DNA of 46,799 nucleotides from [Flexibacter] sp. ATCC 35208 (GCF_001975825.1 NZ_MTKN01000029.1:50654-97452); one strand, 5' to 3'. Positions 17,401-25,091 are shown, counted from the stretch's first letter. Program-made: numbers and translations. Notes: a model not told the origin generated them from the letters alone.

Positions 17401-17690
17401 ACTTCCGTTTCACACAGGATTTCAATTTCAAGAGTGGTAAGACGCTGCATACAATCACGCTTACTTATGATATCGTGAATGTGACGAATTTGATTAATAA
17501 GAATTGGGGTATACAGTACTTCTCTCCGAATACATTCAACTCAACAGCGAGTGTAGGTTTGAAGACTGCGACTGCTGGTTCAGCGACTACAAATCCTGTT
17601 TATACATGGACTAATCCAGGAACTCCTTATTCAAAGGATTTCTTTTCGAGCAGACATCAGATGCAGTTAGGTTTGAGGTATAGTTTCTAA
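14448..17690 (+). CDS. Oar-type TonB-dependent outer-membrane receptor
   Basis: The 1080-residue product begins at GTG with a signal peptide ending in VEAQ (about residue 25). A CarboxypepD_reg domain follows (TSQLTGKVVSAKGEPLPGVTVLAVN, residues 28-110), then a plug with LSEVVVKGN and RYNNVTLDGAINND, and a barrel that ends with the typical terminal aromatic (HQMQLGLRYSF). The plug wording DVKIGNFLGGSINAVTRSGTNEVHAS matches the Oar-like family. Two Pho-box-like promoters precede it and a strong terminator follows, so it is monocistronic. It would import a large or complexed ligand; phosphate control suggests a phosphorus source, but the ligand cannot be read from sequence. Confidence 0.9.
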   Translation: MNKIYSSLIFIFSILVLAATNVEAQITTSQLTGKVVSAKGEPLPGVTVLAVNTSTGTKYGGQTNAEGRYLINNLNPGGPYTITVTFIGFKKEERTDINLSLGSVTFNFLLQDESTALSEVVVKGNNTGKPGGFRVGQNALKTLPSLNRSFQDFTRGTPQSNNNSFLGSNFRYNNVTLDGAINNDAIGFSPSLGGQTNSSGQPGSSTRTNPVSLDAVQDIQVYLAPYDVKIGNFLGGSINAVTRSGTNEVHASIYAFGRNAAMIGKNNAGDGSKEPSSFHEYQTGVRVGFPIIKDKLFFFTNEEITRRQDPVILAAGSSDMTLLTADQAKQISDHMSALDVDKTGKYNAGTYGNYNIYSNSTKFFNRLDWNINDKHQLSIRNNTIFSEATNLERDQQNFRFSGIDYKQTNNQTSTVAELKSHFNNTVSNSLILGYSSVHDYRDPLSDPSLPQIQIASNGGTIFLGTDREAAIFNMKQKTFEFTDNVNIFKGRHNINIGTHNEFYNITYGFVNSWNGRVDYSSIASFLADQPSRVRGNFNYTDNSRDYIMSHPPAAFKINLYSIYAQDEIQITDRFKLTPGVRLDYTSLPNKQPLSVKTTGAPVDANYGTTYTYTKPSDIKNKYLNNVQISPRLGFNFDINGDQSLILRGGTGIFTGRIPFAWLGYAYYNNGVTYGAYDKKFGYTSASDAPATGSNPVKVNSQGAAQFVTAQGVDVHDATGATQVDMIDNNFKMPSMWRSSLALDYSTQNQWRFTVEGIYTKTINDLKFQQVNLVDNPYYLPYDTKHQQPIYTGAKINSKYTNAYLLSNTKKGYRYSITGQANKTWKFGLNASVAYTYGQSKDITNGIRNSMESNWQLNQALSPNNPGLAYSNFDIRHRIVATTTYKVDWTKENRWVATFAVFFNTSSGVPFSYGFVNSTIQGTPQQVSLVYIPKDQAEARTFFTAANQDMADAFFAYVDGNKYLKTRKGEFTERNGGRTPWNTSADFRFTQDFNFKSGKTLHTITLTYDIVNVTNLINKNWGIQYFSPNTFNSTASVGLKTATAGSATTNPVYTWTNPGTPYSKDFFSSRHQMQLGLRYSF

Positions 17691-17713
17691 TTAGATAAAG
17701 TATGTAAAAGTCG

Positions 17714-17744
17714 AAGGGCGTATCTTATGATACGCCCTTTTTTT
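17714..17744 (+). terminator. Terminator after the Oar-type receptor
   Basis: An 11-bp stem (AAGGGCGTATC with GATACGCCCTT) with a 4-base loop is followed by a T-run. Confidence 0.93.
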
Positions 17745-17791
17745 GTGGAAATCGGCTGATAAAAACAGCCTGTATATATTATGAAAAACAC

Positions 17792-17928
17792 AAAAAAACC
17801 GTCCCGGTTTTTAGTTACCCTGGACGGTCTCACCAAATTGGTCGAGTTCGGCTTAAAACTAATGGCTTTATGGAAATTATTTTTCTGAAGCCACCTGCCG
17901 GGTGTTCGTAGCACCTGGCTTTTTAGTC
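17792..17928 (-). ncRNA. Candidate structured small RNA, about 135 nt
   Basis: Read on the minus strand, a TATATTTG element (17940-17933) precedes a stretch with no convincing coding frame. A first hairpin pairs AAGCCA with TGGCTT and encloses GGTG-CTACGAA-CACC. A short CCAATTTGG helix is central. A terminator stem (ACCGTCC with GGACGGT) followed by seven T residues closes the transcript at 17792. Promoter element, internal helices and terminator together suggest an independent RNA. It lies between the terminator of the Oar-type receptor and the DUF1398 gene. It could belong to a known Bacteroidota RNA family that I cannot confirm by eye. No -33 TTG was found. Confidence 0.5.
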
Positions 17929-17951
17929 TTCACAAATATAAACCATTTTCC

Positions 17952-18341
17952 TTATTCCGGTATCCTCTCCTCCACCATCATTCCCCCCTCCACATCAAAA
18001 TAACTACACCTCATCTCCCCTATACTCACCACCCACTTCTCTACCCCACTCTCCGCACACATCCTACAAAACCCCATGTAATCACTCTTCCCCTCCTGAT
18101 GCTCCTTCAAACCATTCTTAAAACCAGAAATATTACTCACTTTTTCCACTTCCAAAAAATCATACTTTTCCTCAGAAATAACCGTCCCCCCATTCTCACT
18201 ATAATAACTCGTATGCCCATCTGACACATACGTCTCATACCTCACCACTCCCAGCACTTTCAAATCCCTGATATACTGAGGAAAATCAGCTCCCGATTTC
18301 ACCTTTGCATGTGCATTTTTAATCTCTTGTAATGTAAACAT
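17952..18341 (-). CDS. DUF1398 family protein
   Basis: The 129-residue product begins MFTLQEIKNAHAKVKSGADFPQYIRDLK, the standard start of DUF1398 (YbcV-like) proteins, and contains VSDGHTSYY and the C-terminal MRCSYFD segment. No signal peptide is present. The family has no established biochemical function; some members are labelled phage envelope protein without evidence. The start ATG is 12 bp downstream of the end of a decayed AraC-type regulator frame on the same strand. It ends 11 bp before the -7 element of the candidate small RNA. Confidence 0.8.
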   Translation of the reverse strand: MFTLQEIKNAHAKVKSGADFPQYIRDLKVLGVVRYETYVSDGHTSYYSENGGTVISEEKYDFLEVEKVSNISGFKNGLKEHQEGKSDYMGFCRMCAESGVEKWVVSIGEMRCSYFDVEGGMMVEERIPE

Positions 18342-18353
18342 TGCTATAGTAAT

Positions 18354-18524
18354 TTATACAAAGATCCATGACACCTTTGACCTGAACCAAAGATCCCCTG
18401 TTCTGAAACCTAATCTTGTAGAAGAAAAAACTGTATACTGCTCAGCCTGCGTATTCTCTGCGATCACATTGTATTTAATATAAGGAGCAAGGGCGGCTGT
18501 TGGAGAAACCTTGTCAAATCTCAT
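18354..18524 (-). pseudogene. Truncated AraC-type regulator N-terminus
   Basis: The 56-codon frame reads MRFDKVSPTAALAPYIKY and continues to a YTVFSSTRLGF segment, which resembles the N-terminal sensor domain of Bacteroidota AraC regulators (usual form: LxPYIKYF...VFPSTGLVIGFQ). After about residue 40 the expected continuation GFQNRGSLVQVKG appears in a different frame, so there is a frameshift near 18405. No helix-turn-helix domain follows: the sequence runs directly into the DUF1398 gene. This is a decayed fragment of a protein normally about 260-290 residues long. Confidence 0.6.
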
Positions 18525-18545
18525 ATATGTCGCTACAACTAATTG

Positions 18546-18584
18546 TTAATACGTTGGTAATCCTCTGGTAACACTGTCATAATA
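18546..18584 (+). promoter_or_regulatory. Orphan Pho-box-like repeat array
   Basis: Four repeats start at 18546 (TTAATA), 18557 (GTAATC), 18568 (GTAACA) and 18579 (ATAATA), exactly 11 bp apart. No TAnnTTTG element is present at the expected position 18594 and no plus-strand gene follows for 3.5 kb. The site probably served a lost gene or drives a short RNA. Confidence 0.5.
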
Positions 18585-18653
18585 TTAACTACCGACCTTC
18601 AGTTTAATAATCTGAACGTAAGCGTAGATTTTCATAAGCTGTTTAACTGACCG

Positions 18654-18683
18654 TCCCGGGAATTATCCCGGGATGTTTCTTTT
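18654..18683 (+). terminator. Weak terminator-like hairpin
   Basis: A 7-bp stem (TCCCGGG with CCCGGGA), loop AATTAT, is followed on the plus strand by TGTTTCTTTT. It overlaps the 3' side of the minus-strand lipoprotein gene and may serve either strand. Confidence 0.4.
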
Positions 18684-19089
18684 AAAAAACCCTGACAAAC
18701 CGCTTACTGGTATAGCCCTTATTCACCGCCTTTAACCAGTCATCCACACGGATCGTAGAATCACTCGTCTTCTCCACCTCCAGATATTGAGACAAAGAAT
18801 CCGTACTGATAATGAGCTTTACCTTGCTCCCATCAGCAATCACTTTATAGGTGCCTGTAGTACGCCATGATTTAGTCGAATAGGAGACCTGTCCGTTTGC
18901 ATCAAAAGAATACGTTGCAGAATCCGCAGCAGCAACCGCCTGCCAGGTTGTATCAGGCTGTTTCATACTGGCGGCCAGTTCCCAGGAACCGGTCACATCG
19001 ATAGAAGGCGTTGCCTCCGTATCATTTTTTTCACAGCTGCAGAAGAACGTGAGTAGCAGCAGCCACGTAAATATAGATCTCATGCGCAC
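18682..19089 (-). CDS. Small lipoprotein, lipocalin-like
   Basis: The 135-residue product has a lipoprotein signal peptide with lipobox FCSC (Cys19). The mature part starts with VTGSWELAAS and has repeated beta strands (TYSFDANGQVSY, TGTYKVIADGSKVKLII, LEVEKTSDSTIRV), as in the short lipocalin-like proteins of Bacteroidota. It is probably an outer-membrane or periplasmic lipoprotein of unknown ligand. It stands alone; the next gene upstream (YHS lipoprotein) ends 245 bp away. Confidence 0.75.
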   Translation of the reverse strand: MRMRSIFTWLLLLTFFCSCEKNDTEATPSIDVTGSWELAASMKQPDTTWQAVAAADSATYSFDANGQVSYSTKSWRTTGTYKVIADGSKVKLIISTDSLSQYLEVEKTSDSTIRVDDWLKAVNKGYTSKRFVRVF

Positions 19090-19333
19090 GTATTTGTATG
19101 ATCAATTAGAACGCGAAATACTATAAGAAGTTACATCGGGTTGGAGACGAAAAAAGGCGGCTGGTCGATTTGGAAATGTTAAAGCCTGATTGACAATCAG
19201 TATGTTATGCTCAAAAATGCTTATGTGCTTCAAGGGAGTTACTCCCATGATCTTCAAAAGGGGCTTTATGACATCTCTCTCCGCCGGAAATAATTCCCAA
19301 CGTCGGTAAGTATACTAAATTCTATATGGATCC

Positions 19334-19645
19334 TTACAGACCCAGTTTAGCTGCATATTTCTCCGGATTCTTATCGAATACCCTTTTACAGGTTAAAGAG
19401 CAAAAATGCACTGTATCATTCTTATAAACGCTAAATTCATGGTACGTAGTATCATAAGGCATGCCACACACCGGATCACCCACTTTTCCTGCGATCGGCT
19501 GCAAAGCTGTCGTATCCTCTGCTGGCTGAGTGACAGTGCTCATTGCGGAGTCTGCCTTTGCGGCAGCTTTCTCAGAAGATGGTTGATTGCAGGCAAAAAA
19601 TACACCTGCTGCTATCGTTGCGAATACTATAGAGATCTTTTTCAT
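19334..19645 (-). CDS. YHS-domain lipoprotein
   Basis: The 103-residue product is a lipoprotein (lipobox FFAC, Cys19) with an Ala/Ser/Thr-rich linker. A C-terminal YHS domain occupies residues 56-100 (DPVCGMPYDTTYHEFSVYKN, then HFCSLTCKRVFDKNPEKY). YHS domains are associated with metal handling, notably copper and other heavy metals; Cys59 and the CSLTC pair are likely ligands. It is the second gene of a two-gene unit, 6 bp after a small membrane protein. A metal-binding role in the envelope is inferred. Confidence 0.85.
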   Translation of the reverse strand: MKKISIVFATIAAGVFFACNQPSSEKAAAKADSAMSTVTQPAEDTTALQPIAGKVGDPVCGMPYDTTYHEFSVYKNDTVHFCSLTCKRVFDKNPEKYAAKLGL

Positions 19646-19651
19646 CAGGTG

Positions 19652-19870
19652 TTAGTTTTCTTTGGTGATACGCAACACTAATACGCGAAAGTAAAGTTTG
19701 ATGATCATGGCCAGCACCAGGCTACCCATGATAGCGGTTGTTATAATCAACCCCTTGGCGGTCAATGCCAGATCAGCAAAAGCCGGGAGGTAAGGTACAG
19801 CGAGTACGACCAATGCTAAGATGAAGATGTTGCGTAATTCCGTGCGGTATTGTCTGAAGATGCCTGTCAT
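19652..19870 (-). CDS. Small membrane protein, two transmembrane segments
   Basis: The 72-residue product has hydrophobic segments at about 14-33 and 39-58 and basic ends. I do not recognise a family. It lies 6 bp upstream of the YHS lipoprotein on the same strand, so they are probably co-transcribed. TAATTTTG (minus strand, 19911-19904) is a plausible -7 element 33 bp upstream. Confidence 0.65.
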   Translation of the reverse strand: MTGIFRQYRTELRNIFILALVVLAVPYLPAFADLALTAKGLIITTAIMGSLVLAMIIKLYFRVLVLRITKEN

Positions 19871-19912
19871 ATGGATCTAATTTACATCTGGTGAAAGGAT
19901 ACCCAAAATTAC

Positions 19913-19947
19913 AAAAAAAAGCTTTTGCCACCGGCAAAAGCTTTTTT
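19913..19947 (-). terminator. Terminator after the M13 peptidase gene
   Basis: Stem GCTTTTGCC with GGCAAAAGC extended by A/T runs on both sides, 3-base loop. It lies 21 bp beyond the peptidase stop. Confidence 0.85.
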
Positions 19948-19967
19948 GAAATAGAGAAGTTATTAAA

Positions 19968-22025
19968 TTACCAGATTACTACTCTCGCAGTATCTGCCAG
20001 TTTCATTTTACCACCAGTACATCCCCACGCATCATTGAATTCTTTCAGATGAGGCAGCGGGCCATCTATGCGGCTGCTAGCCGGTGAGTGTGGATCTGTC
20101 TGCACCTGGTTGCGCAGCGCAGCTTCTGTACTGTTGCCATGCCATACCTGTGCCCAACCCAGGAAGAAACGCTGTTGCCAGGTATATCCATCAATCTTTG
20201 CAGGTTCCGGTTTACCTTTCAGGGATTTTTCCAGTGCATGGTAAGCCAGTGTCAGACCACCCAAATCTGCGATGTTCTCACCGATTGTCAGTGCTCCATT
20301 GATATGGAAGCCAGGCAATACCTCGATACCGTTGAAATAACGGATATAACGGTTAGCCAGTGTCATGAAGTTCTTACGATCTTCAGGCGTCCACCAGTTA
20401 GTCAGGTTACCTTCTGCATCGAACTGTGAACCCTGGTCATCAAAGCCATGGGTAAACTCATGCCCGATTACCGCAATGATGCCACCATAGTTGATCGCAT
20501 CGTCTGCATCTGCATTGAAGAATGGAGGTTGCAGAATACCAGCCGGGAATACGACTTCGTTGTTCAGTGGGTTGTAGTACGCGTTCACGGTCTGTGGTGT
20601 CATTTCCCACTCTGACTTATCCACAGGTTTGCCGATCTTTTCGATCTCTTCCTTGTGTTTGTAGTTGGTAGCTGCCACAACATTTTCGATCAGTGTACCT
20701 GGTTTCACATCAATGCTGGAATAATCTTTCCACTTATCAGGATAACCGATTTTGTAAGTGAAGGATTTCAGCTTTTTGTGCGCCATTTCTTTGGTAGCAG
20801 CACTCATCCATTTCAGGCTGTCCACTCTTTCTCCATATACGGCACGAACGTTTTCGATCATTTCAGATACCTTCTGCTTGGAGCTTTCAGGGAAATACTG
20901 TTTTACAAACAGTTTACCCAGTGGGTAGCCCATAGTACCGTCAGTAGCACGGATAGCGCGTTCCAGACGAGGTTTCTGTGCTTTGGTTCCACGCATTACG
21001 GTTGCAAAGAAATGGAAGTTTTCCTGGTCGATGGCCTTAGGCAGGTAACCTGCAAAGCGGGACAGGGTCTGCCAGCGTGCATATGTTTTCAGGGTTTCCA
21101 GCGGAGTTGCTTTTACCAGTTTAGCTGAATTGGTGACATATGCCTTGTTTTCCAGGATGATGGTATCGACTTTCACCTGTTGTACTTCGGCATAACCATC
21201 CCAGCTAAATTCCGGAGCCAGTTTTTTCAGCTCAGAAAAAGCCACCTTATTATAAGTAGCCACCGGGTCACGCAGCTGTACGTTGGTGAGTTGCAGTTTA
21301 GCCAGTTTGGTTTCGAAGTCCAGGATCGTCTGACCTGGGTTTGCATCTTTGAAACCTGCCTGAGAGAATTGTTTATCTATATGCTTTACGAATTCATCGC
21401 GAACCGCTTTGGTAGCGCTATCTGTTCTTTCATAATAGCTTCTTTCGCCGAGGCTGAGACCGCCCTGGTTCTCGTATACAGCATTCATCTTACTGTTACG
21501 TGAGTCAGCGCCGATATAGAAAGTGGCGACTGTGCTGATACCCAGGGTCTGGAGTTCACCAGATACTTTTGCCCAGTCTTCCAGTGACTGGATAGCGTTA
21601 ATCTTATCCAGGTAAGGCTGTAACGGGGTCATACCCAGTTTTTCGATGGTAGCAGTATCATAGAAGGAGCGGTAGAAATCGGAGATCTGTTGCTCTTCAG
21701 TACCTTTTTTCAGGTCTTTTTTAGCGGCCAGGTCCAGGATAATGCCTTTCAATCTTATTTCTTTGTTCTGTTTATCAAGAACATTGAATGCGCCCCAACG
21801 GCTTTCTGTAGAAGGAACCGGGTTATTTTTCTTCCAGTTGCCGTTTACAAAGTTGTCGAAATCATCGCAGGGATTCACAGTACTGTCAATGGAACTTACG
21901 TCAAACGCGGGAATTTTTAGGGTGTCCTGGTTTGTCCCCGCCTGTTCTGATGTGGTGTTGTTGTTGCAGGCCGTCCATGAGATGGCAGCCAACAACGATA
22001 GTTGTAAAGCGTAAATGCTCTTCAT
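19968..22025 (-). CDS. M13-family zinc metallopeptidase (PepO/neprilysin type), lipoprotein
   Basis: The 685-residue product has a lipoprotein signal (lipobox WTAC, Cys20). The N-terminal M13 domain begins near residue 45 (NPCDDFDNFVNGNW). The catalytic part contains the substrate-binding NAYYNP (481-486), the zinc site HEFTH (522-526) and GENIADLGG with the third ligand Glu583. The C-terminal CxxG-type end is present. Such peptidases cleave short peptides in the periplasm or at the outer membrane. Length and motif spacing are normal and the enzyme looks active. It is a single-gene unit on the minus strand. Confidence 0.95.
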   Translation of the reverse strand: MKSIYALQLSLLAAISWTACNNNTTSEQAGTNQDTLKIPAFDVSSIDSTVNPCDDFDNFVNGNWKKNNPVPSTESRWGAFNVLDKQNKEIRLKGIILDLAAKKDLKKGTEEQQISDFYRSFYDTATIEKLGMTPLQPYLDKINAIQSLEDWAKVSGELQTLGISTVATFYIGADSRNSKMNAVYENQGGLSLGERSYYERTDSATKAVRDEFVKHIDKQFSQAGFKDANPGQTILDFETKLAKLQLTNVQLRDPVATYNKVAFSELKKLAPEFSWDGYAEVQQVKVDTIILENKAYVTNSAKLVKATPLETLKTYARWQTLSRFAGYLPKAIDQENFHFFATVMRGTKAQKPRLERAIRATDGTMGYPLGKLFVKQYFPESSKQKVSEMIENVRAVYGERVDSLKWMSAATKEMAHKKLKSFTYKIGYPDKWKDYSSIDVKPGTLIENVVAATNYKHKEEIEKIGKPVDKSEWEMTPQTVNAYYNPLNNEVVFPAGILQPPFFNADADDAINYGGIIAVIGHEFTHGFDDQGSQFDAEGNLTNWWTPEDRKNFMTLANRYIRYFNGIEVLPGFHINGALTIGENIADLGGLTLAYHALEKSLKGKPEPAKIDGYTWQQRFFLGWAQVWHGNSTEAALRNQVQTDPHSPASSRIDGPLPHLKEFNDAWGCTGGKMKLADTARVVIW

Positions 22026-22106
22026 AAAATAAACAGGTTTAGTATTTAAAGATAGCTAAATCACGGATTGTGTGAGATACGGATTTTACAGACGGCTGTT
22101 TTTATC

Positions 22107-22136
22107 TTGCTATAAGGGAAGATTTAGGTAGGTTTG
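22107..22136 (+). promoter_or_regulatory. Promoter of the 22159 membrane protein (and possibly rarA)
   Basis: TTG (22107-22109), a 19-bp spacer and TAGGTTTG (22129-22136) match the Bacteroidota vegetative consensus. The element ends 22 bp before the ATG. Confidence 0.75.
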
Positions 22137-22158
22137 TACCTCGAAAAACCGGAGATCA

Positions 22159-22662
22159 ATGACTTTAAAGTTTAAATTATTCAGAGGACTCACTGCTGTT
22201 AATATCATGTTCTCGACCTTCTTTCTGATGGGACTTGTGATCACACTGTTCACCACTGGTAGCCTGATGATCCTTTCTGCCGGCATCTTTTTAGGAGCTA
22301 TTTTAATTCATGCTATATTATCACTCCATCTGCAAAAAGCGCTGTTAGATCGTAATATGGTATTGAAAGAAAGTACGCCGGGTGGTATCCGGATCATTGG
22401 TGGCATCAGCATCTTTGTAGGTGGATATATTGCATTGGCAGGCTTATCCCTGTTTCTGCTGCTCAAAACTGGTAACCTGGGCCCGTTGGAAGATGTGATC
22501 AAACAACTCCCCACAAGTGAGCAGGGAAAGATGAGAGCCATGCTGAGCCCTATGTCTGTATTTTTTATCCTGATTGGAGTAATAATTGTTACAAATGTAT
22601 TGCTCTCTTATAACTTCCTGAAGCAGTGGAAGAACAGGCAGGATGAGGAGCCTTTATTTTAA
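22159..22662 (+). CDS. Four-helix membrane protein, unknown
   Basis: The 167-residue product has four hydrophobic segments (about 15-37, 38-56, 77-98 and 128-150) and short loops. I do not recognise a named family. It is 18 bp upstream of rarA on the same strand, with no terminator between them, so the two are probably co-transcribed from the promoter at 22107-22136. Confidence 0.75.
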   Translation: MTLKFKLFRGLTAVNIMFSTFFLMGLVITLFTTGSLMILSAGIFLGAILIHAILSLHLQKALLDRNMVLKESTPGGIRIIGGISIFVGGYIALAGLSLFLLLKTGNLGPLEDVIKQLPTSEQGKMRAMLSPMSVFFILIGVIIVTNVLLSYNFLKQWKNRQDEEPLF

Positions 22663-22680
22663 CCCGTTAAGATCTTTTAT

Positions 22681-23940
22681 ATGGAACCATTAGCAGAGCG
22701 GTTACGGCCTCAGACACTGGATGAGCTGGTGGGACAGCAACACCTGACCGGAAAAGACAGCATCTTACGCAAGGCCATACAACAAGGTAAAATTCCCTCC
22801 ATGATCCTGTGGGGGCCTCCCGGCGTAGGTAAAACGACCATTGCCAATATTATTGCGCATACCATGGAAGTACCCTTTTATACCCTCAGCGCCATTGCTG
22901 CTGGTGTAAAGGAAGTGCGCGAAGTGATCGAAATTGCCCGAAAACAAGGATATGCCGTGTTGTTCATAGATGAAATTCATCGCTTCAATAAAAGTCAGCA
23001 GGATGCCTTGCTGGGCGCTGTGGAAAAAGGGATCATCACCCTGATCGGTGCAACTACCGAGAATCCCAGTTTTGAAGTAAATGCGGCGTTGCTGAGCAGG
23101 AGCCAGGTATATGTGTTGAAACCATTGACTGAGGAAGAATTGTTACAACTCCTGCACCAGGCCATGGAAAAGGATGAGTGGTTAGGCAGCAGACAAATAG
23201 AGCTGAAAGAAACACGGGCGATGTTCAACATCTCTGGTGGCGACGCCCGTAAATTGCTGAACTTATTTGAGCTGGTGGTGAACACCCTGCAACATGAATC
23301 TCCTATCGTGATCACTGATCAGAAGGTGATGGATATTGCACAACAACGGGTAGCTATCTACGATAAGTCAGGCGAGCAACACTACGATATTATCTCTGCT
23401 TTCATTAAATCAATCAGAGGCAGTGATCCGAACGCAGCCGTCTATTATTTGGCAAGGATGATAGAAGGTGGAGAAGATGTGAAGTTCATAGCGAGGAGAT
23501 TGTTGATATCTGCTGCTGAAGATATTGGAAATGCGAACCCCAATGCATTGCTATTAGCCACCAGTTGTTTTCAGGCAGTGACGATGATCGGGTATCCCGA
23601 AGCAAGAATTATATTATCGCAGTGTACCACTTACCTGGCATCTTCTGCGAAGAGCAATGCAGCCTACATGGCGATCAACAACGCCTTGTCTGTAGTGAAT
23701 AAAACAGGTGATCTGCCGGTGCCGATGAATATCAGAAATGCGCCGACAAAGATGATGAAAGAAATGGGGTATAACAAAGGCTATGAATACTCTCATGATT
23801 ATGAAGGCAATTTTTCTCCACAGGAGTATCTGCCAGAGCAGATCAAAGGAATGAAGCTATATGATCCGGGGAAGAATGCAAGGGAAGATGAAATGAGGAA
23901 GCACCTGAGAGGGTTGTGGAAAGAAAAATATGGATATTAA
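22681..23940 (+). CDS. rarA: Replication-associated recombination protein A (MgsA/WRNIP1-type AAA+ ATPase)
   Basis: The 419-residue AAA+ clamp-loader-like protein starts with the RarA signature PLAERLRPQTLDELVGQQHL. Walker A is GPPGVGKTT (45-53), Walker B is LFIDEIHRF (94-102), and sensor motifs include IGATTENPSFEVNAALLSR. The C-terminal tetramerisation part contains SAFIKSIRGSDPNAAVYYLARM and AAEDIGNANP. It acts at stalled replication forks together with SSB and RecA. Length is typical (about 420-450). A small membrane protein gene precedes it. Confidence 0.95.
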   Translation: MEPLAERLRPQTLDELVGQQHLTGKDSILRKAIQQGKIPSMILWGPPGVGKTTIANIIAHTMEVPFYTLSAIAAGVKEVREVIEIARKQGYAVLFIDEIHRFNKSQQDALLGAVEKGIITLIGATTENPSFEVNAALLSRSQVYVLKPLTEEELLQLLHQAMEKDEWLGSRQIELKETRAMFNISGGDARKLLNLFELVVNTLQHESPIVITDQKVMDIAQQRVAIYDKSGEQHYDIISAFIKSIRGSDPNAAVYYLARMIEGGEDVKFIARRLLISAAEDIGNANPNALLLATSCFQAVTMIGYPEARIILSQCTTYLASSAKSNAAYMAINNALSVVNKTGDLPVPMNIRNAPTKMMKEMGYNKGYEYSHDYEGNFSPQEYLPEQIKGMKLYDPGKNAREDEMRKHLRGLWKEKYGY

Positions 23941-23972
23941 AAAAGGCGTCCCGGATTCGGGACGCCTTTTTT
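23941..23972 (+). terminator. Convergent terminator between rarA and the lipoprotein gene
   Basis: Stem AAAAGGCGTCCC with GGGACGCCTTTT gives T-runs on both strands. It ends 10 bp before the stop of the convergent gene. Confidence 0.9.
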
Positions 23973-23981
23973 ATAAAAGTG

Positions 23982-25091
23982 CTATTGTTTTATGTATTTG
24001 TAGTAATCTATCGTCCCATTATAGTCGTTATCTGACTCTTTGTAAGACAAAATCATATACTTATCTGTCAGTTCAGCTAAATGATAGCTATCATAACTAA
24101 TATCTACATTTGAAGAACCGTCATAGATCACCGTAAACTTTTTGGTGGCCGGATCGTATGAAAAACCTCCCTCTTCAGAATCGGCACTATAATTCAAATT
24201 ATAGACATAATTACTACAGGTTGAGGTATTCATATCCAGGTATCCATAATTATTTGAATAGCTATAGGTAAATGAGTAGTTATCGAAACTGTAAGAAGAG
24301 TGGTAAATATTTTTATAATAAGGAATAGTTAAAGTCGATCCAAAAGATAGTTGATCATTATTACAATCAAAGTTCTGGTTATAATTATATAATGTATCCA
24401 CCTGGTAATCTGTATACTCCCAGCTGCCATTATAATAATAATTATGACCATAGTAGTTCCATGTACCAGTCAGTGAATCGGTCCATTTATCGCTACCTTC
24501 AGGCAATACCAGTACTGTTGCAGTAATTGCATCACTTACACGACCCAGGGTATCATACGCTGCATACTTTACATAGAAAGTATCACCATTGATGGTAGCA
24601 GGTAATTTGAATACGATGGTAGAATCGATATAACCATCACCAATACCACGGGCATTTGGTGTTTTAGTAGCAGCAGCTCTCGCTTGTTTTGCCGCTTTTC
24701 TCAGACCGTATGCCTGTGTATAATCAATTTTGAAATAAGAAGCAGCACCTGCTATCTGTACATAGTAACCTGCTACATTGCCAGATACGTTTGGCGGATA
24801 GATGATCAGGTAACGGCTTTTGATCACTGTATACGTTTTATTGTACAGGGAATCCAGTACCGGTGCACTTGCATCAGCTGACGCTGCAGGAAATGTACCT
24901 GTTACACTGCTGCCATAAGCTACTTTCAGACCGGCAGTCAGGGTATCTGCATTGACGATGCCACTGGCATAGGTTGTTACTATTGTAGTATCGTGTACAG
25001 TATTTGTAATAGTGGTGGTGGTGCCTTCCTTTGTGCAGGCATAGAATGCTACAACACTGGCTAACACACCTGATAATATAATTTTCTTCAT
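23982..25091 (-). CDS. Tyr/Asn-rich lipoprotein, paralogue B
   Basis: The 369-residue product has a lipobox FYAC (Cys19). The N-terminal half (about 20-205) contains a beta-rich region (YVQIAGAASYFKIDY, GYIDSTIVFKLPATINGDTFYVKYAAYDTLGRVS). The C-terminal half from SLTGTWNYYG onward is extremely rich in Tyr, Asn and Ser and looks like a lipocalin-like barrel. It is a clear tandem paralogue of the gene at 25127-26296, 35 bp upstream on the same strand. I recognise no family. An outer-membrane surface role is inferred from the lipobox and composition. Confidence 0.75.
   Translation of the reverse strand: MKKIILSGVLASVVAFYACTKEGTTTTITNTVHDTTIVTTYASGIVNADTLTAGLKVAYGSSVTGTFPAASADASAPVLDSLYNKTYTVIKSRYLIIYPPNVSGNVAGYYVQIAGAASYFKIDYTQAYGLRKAAKQARAAATKTPNARGIGDGYIDSTIVFKLPATINGDTFYVKYAAYDTLGRVSDAITATVLVLPEGSDKWTDSLTGTWNYYGHNYYYNGSWEYTDYQVDTLYNYNQNFDCNNDQLSFGSTLTIPYYKNIYHSSYSFDNYSFTYSYSNNYGYLDMNTSTCSNYVYNLNYSADSEEGGFSYDPATKKFTVIYDGSSNVDISYDSYHLAELTDKYMILSYKESDNDYNGTIDYYKYIKQ

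Noticed and set aside
17687..17914. 75-residue minus-strand frame
   Set aside because: It crosses the receptor terminator and the candidate structured RNA; no protein-like features.
19102..19248. 48-residue minus-strand frame starting MGVTPLKHISIF, open further upstream to about 19319
   Set aside because: No recognisable family, no promoter or signal; may be a chance open stretch or remnant, too weak to annotate.
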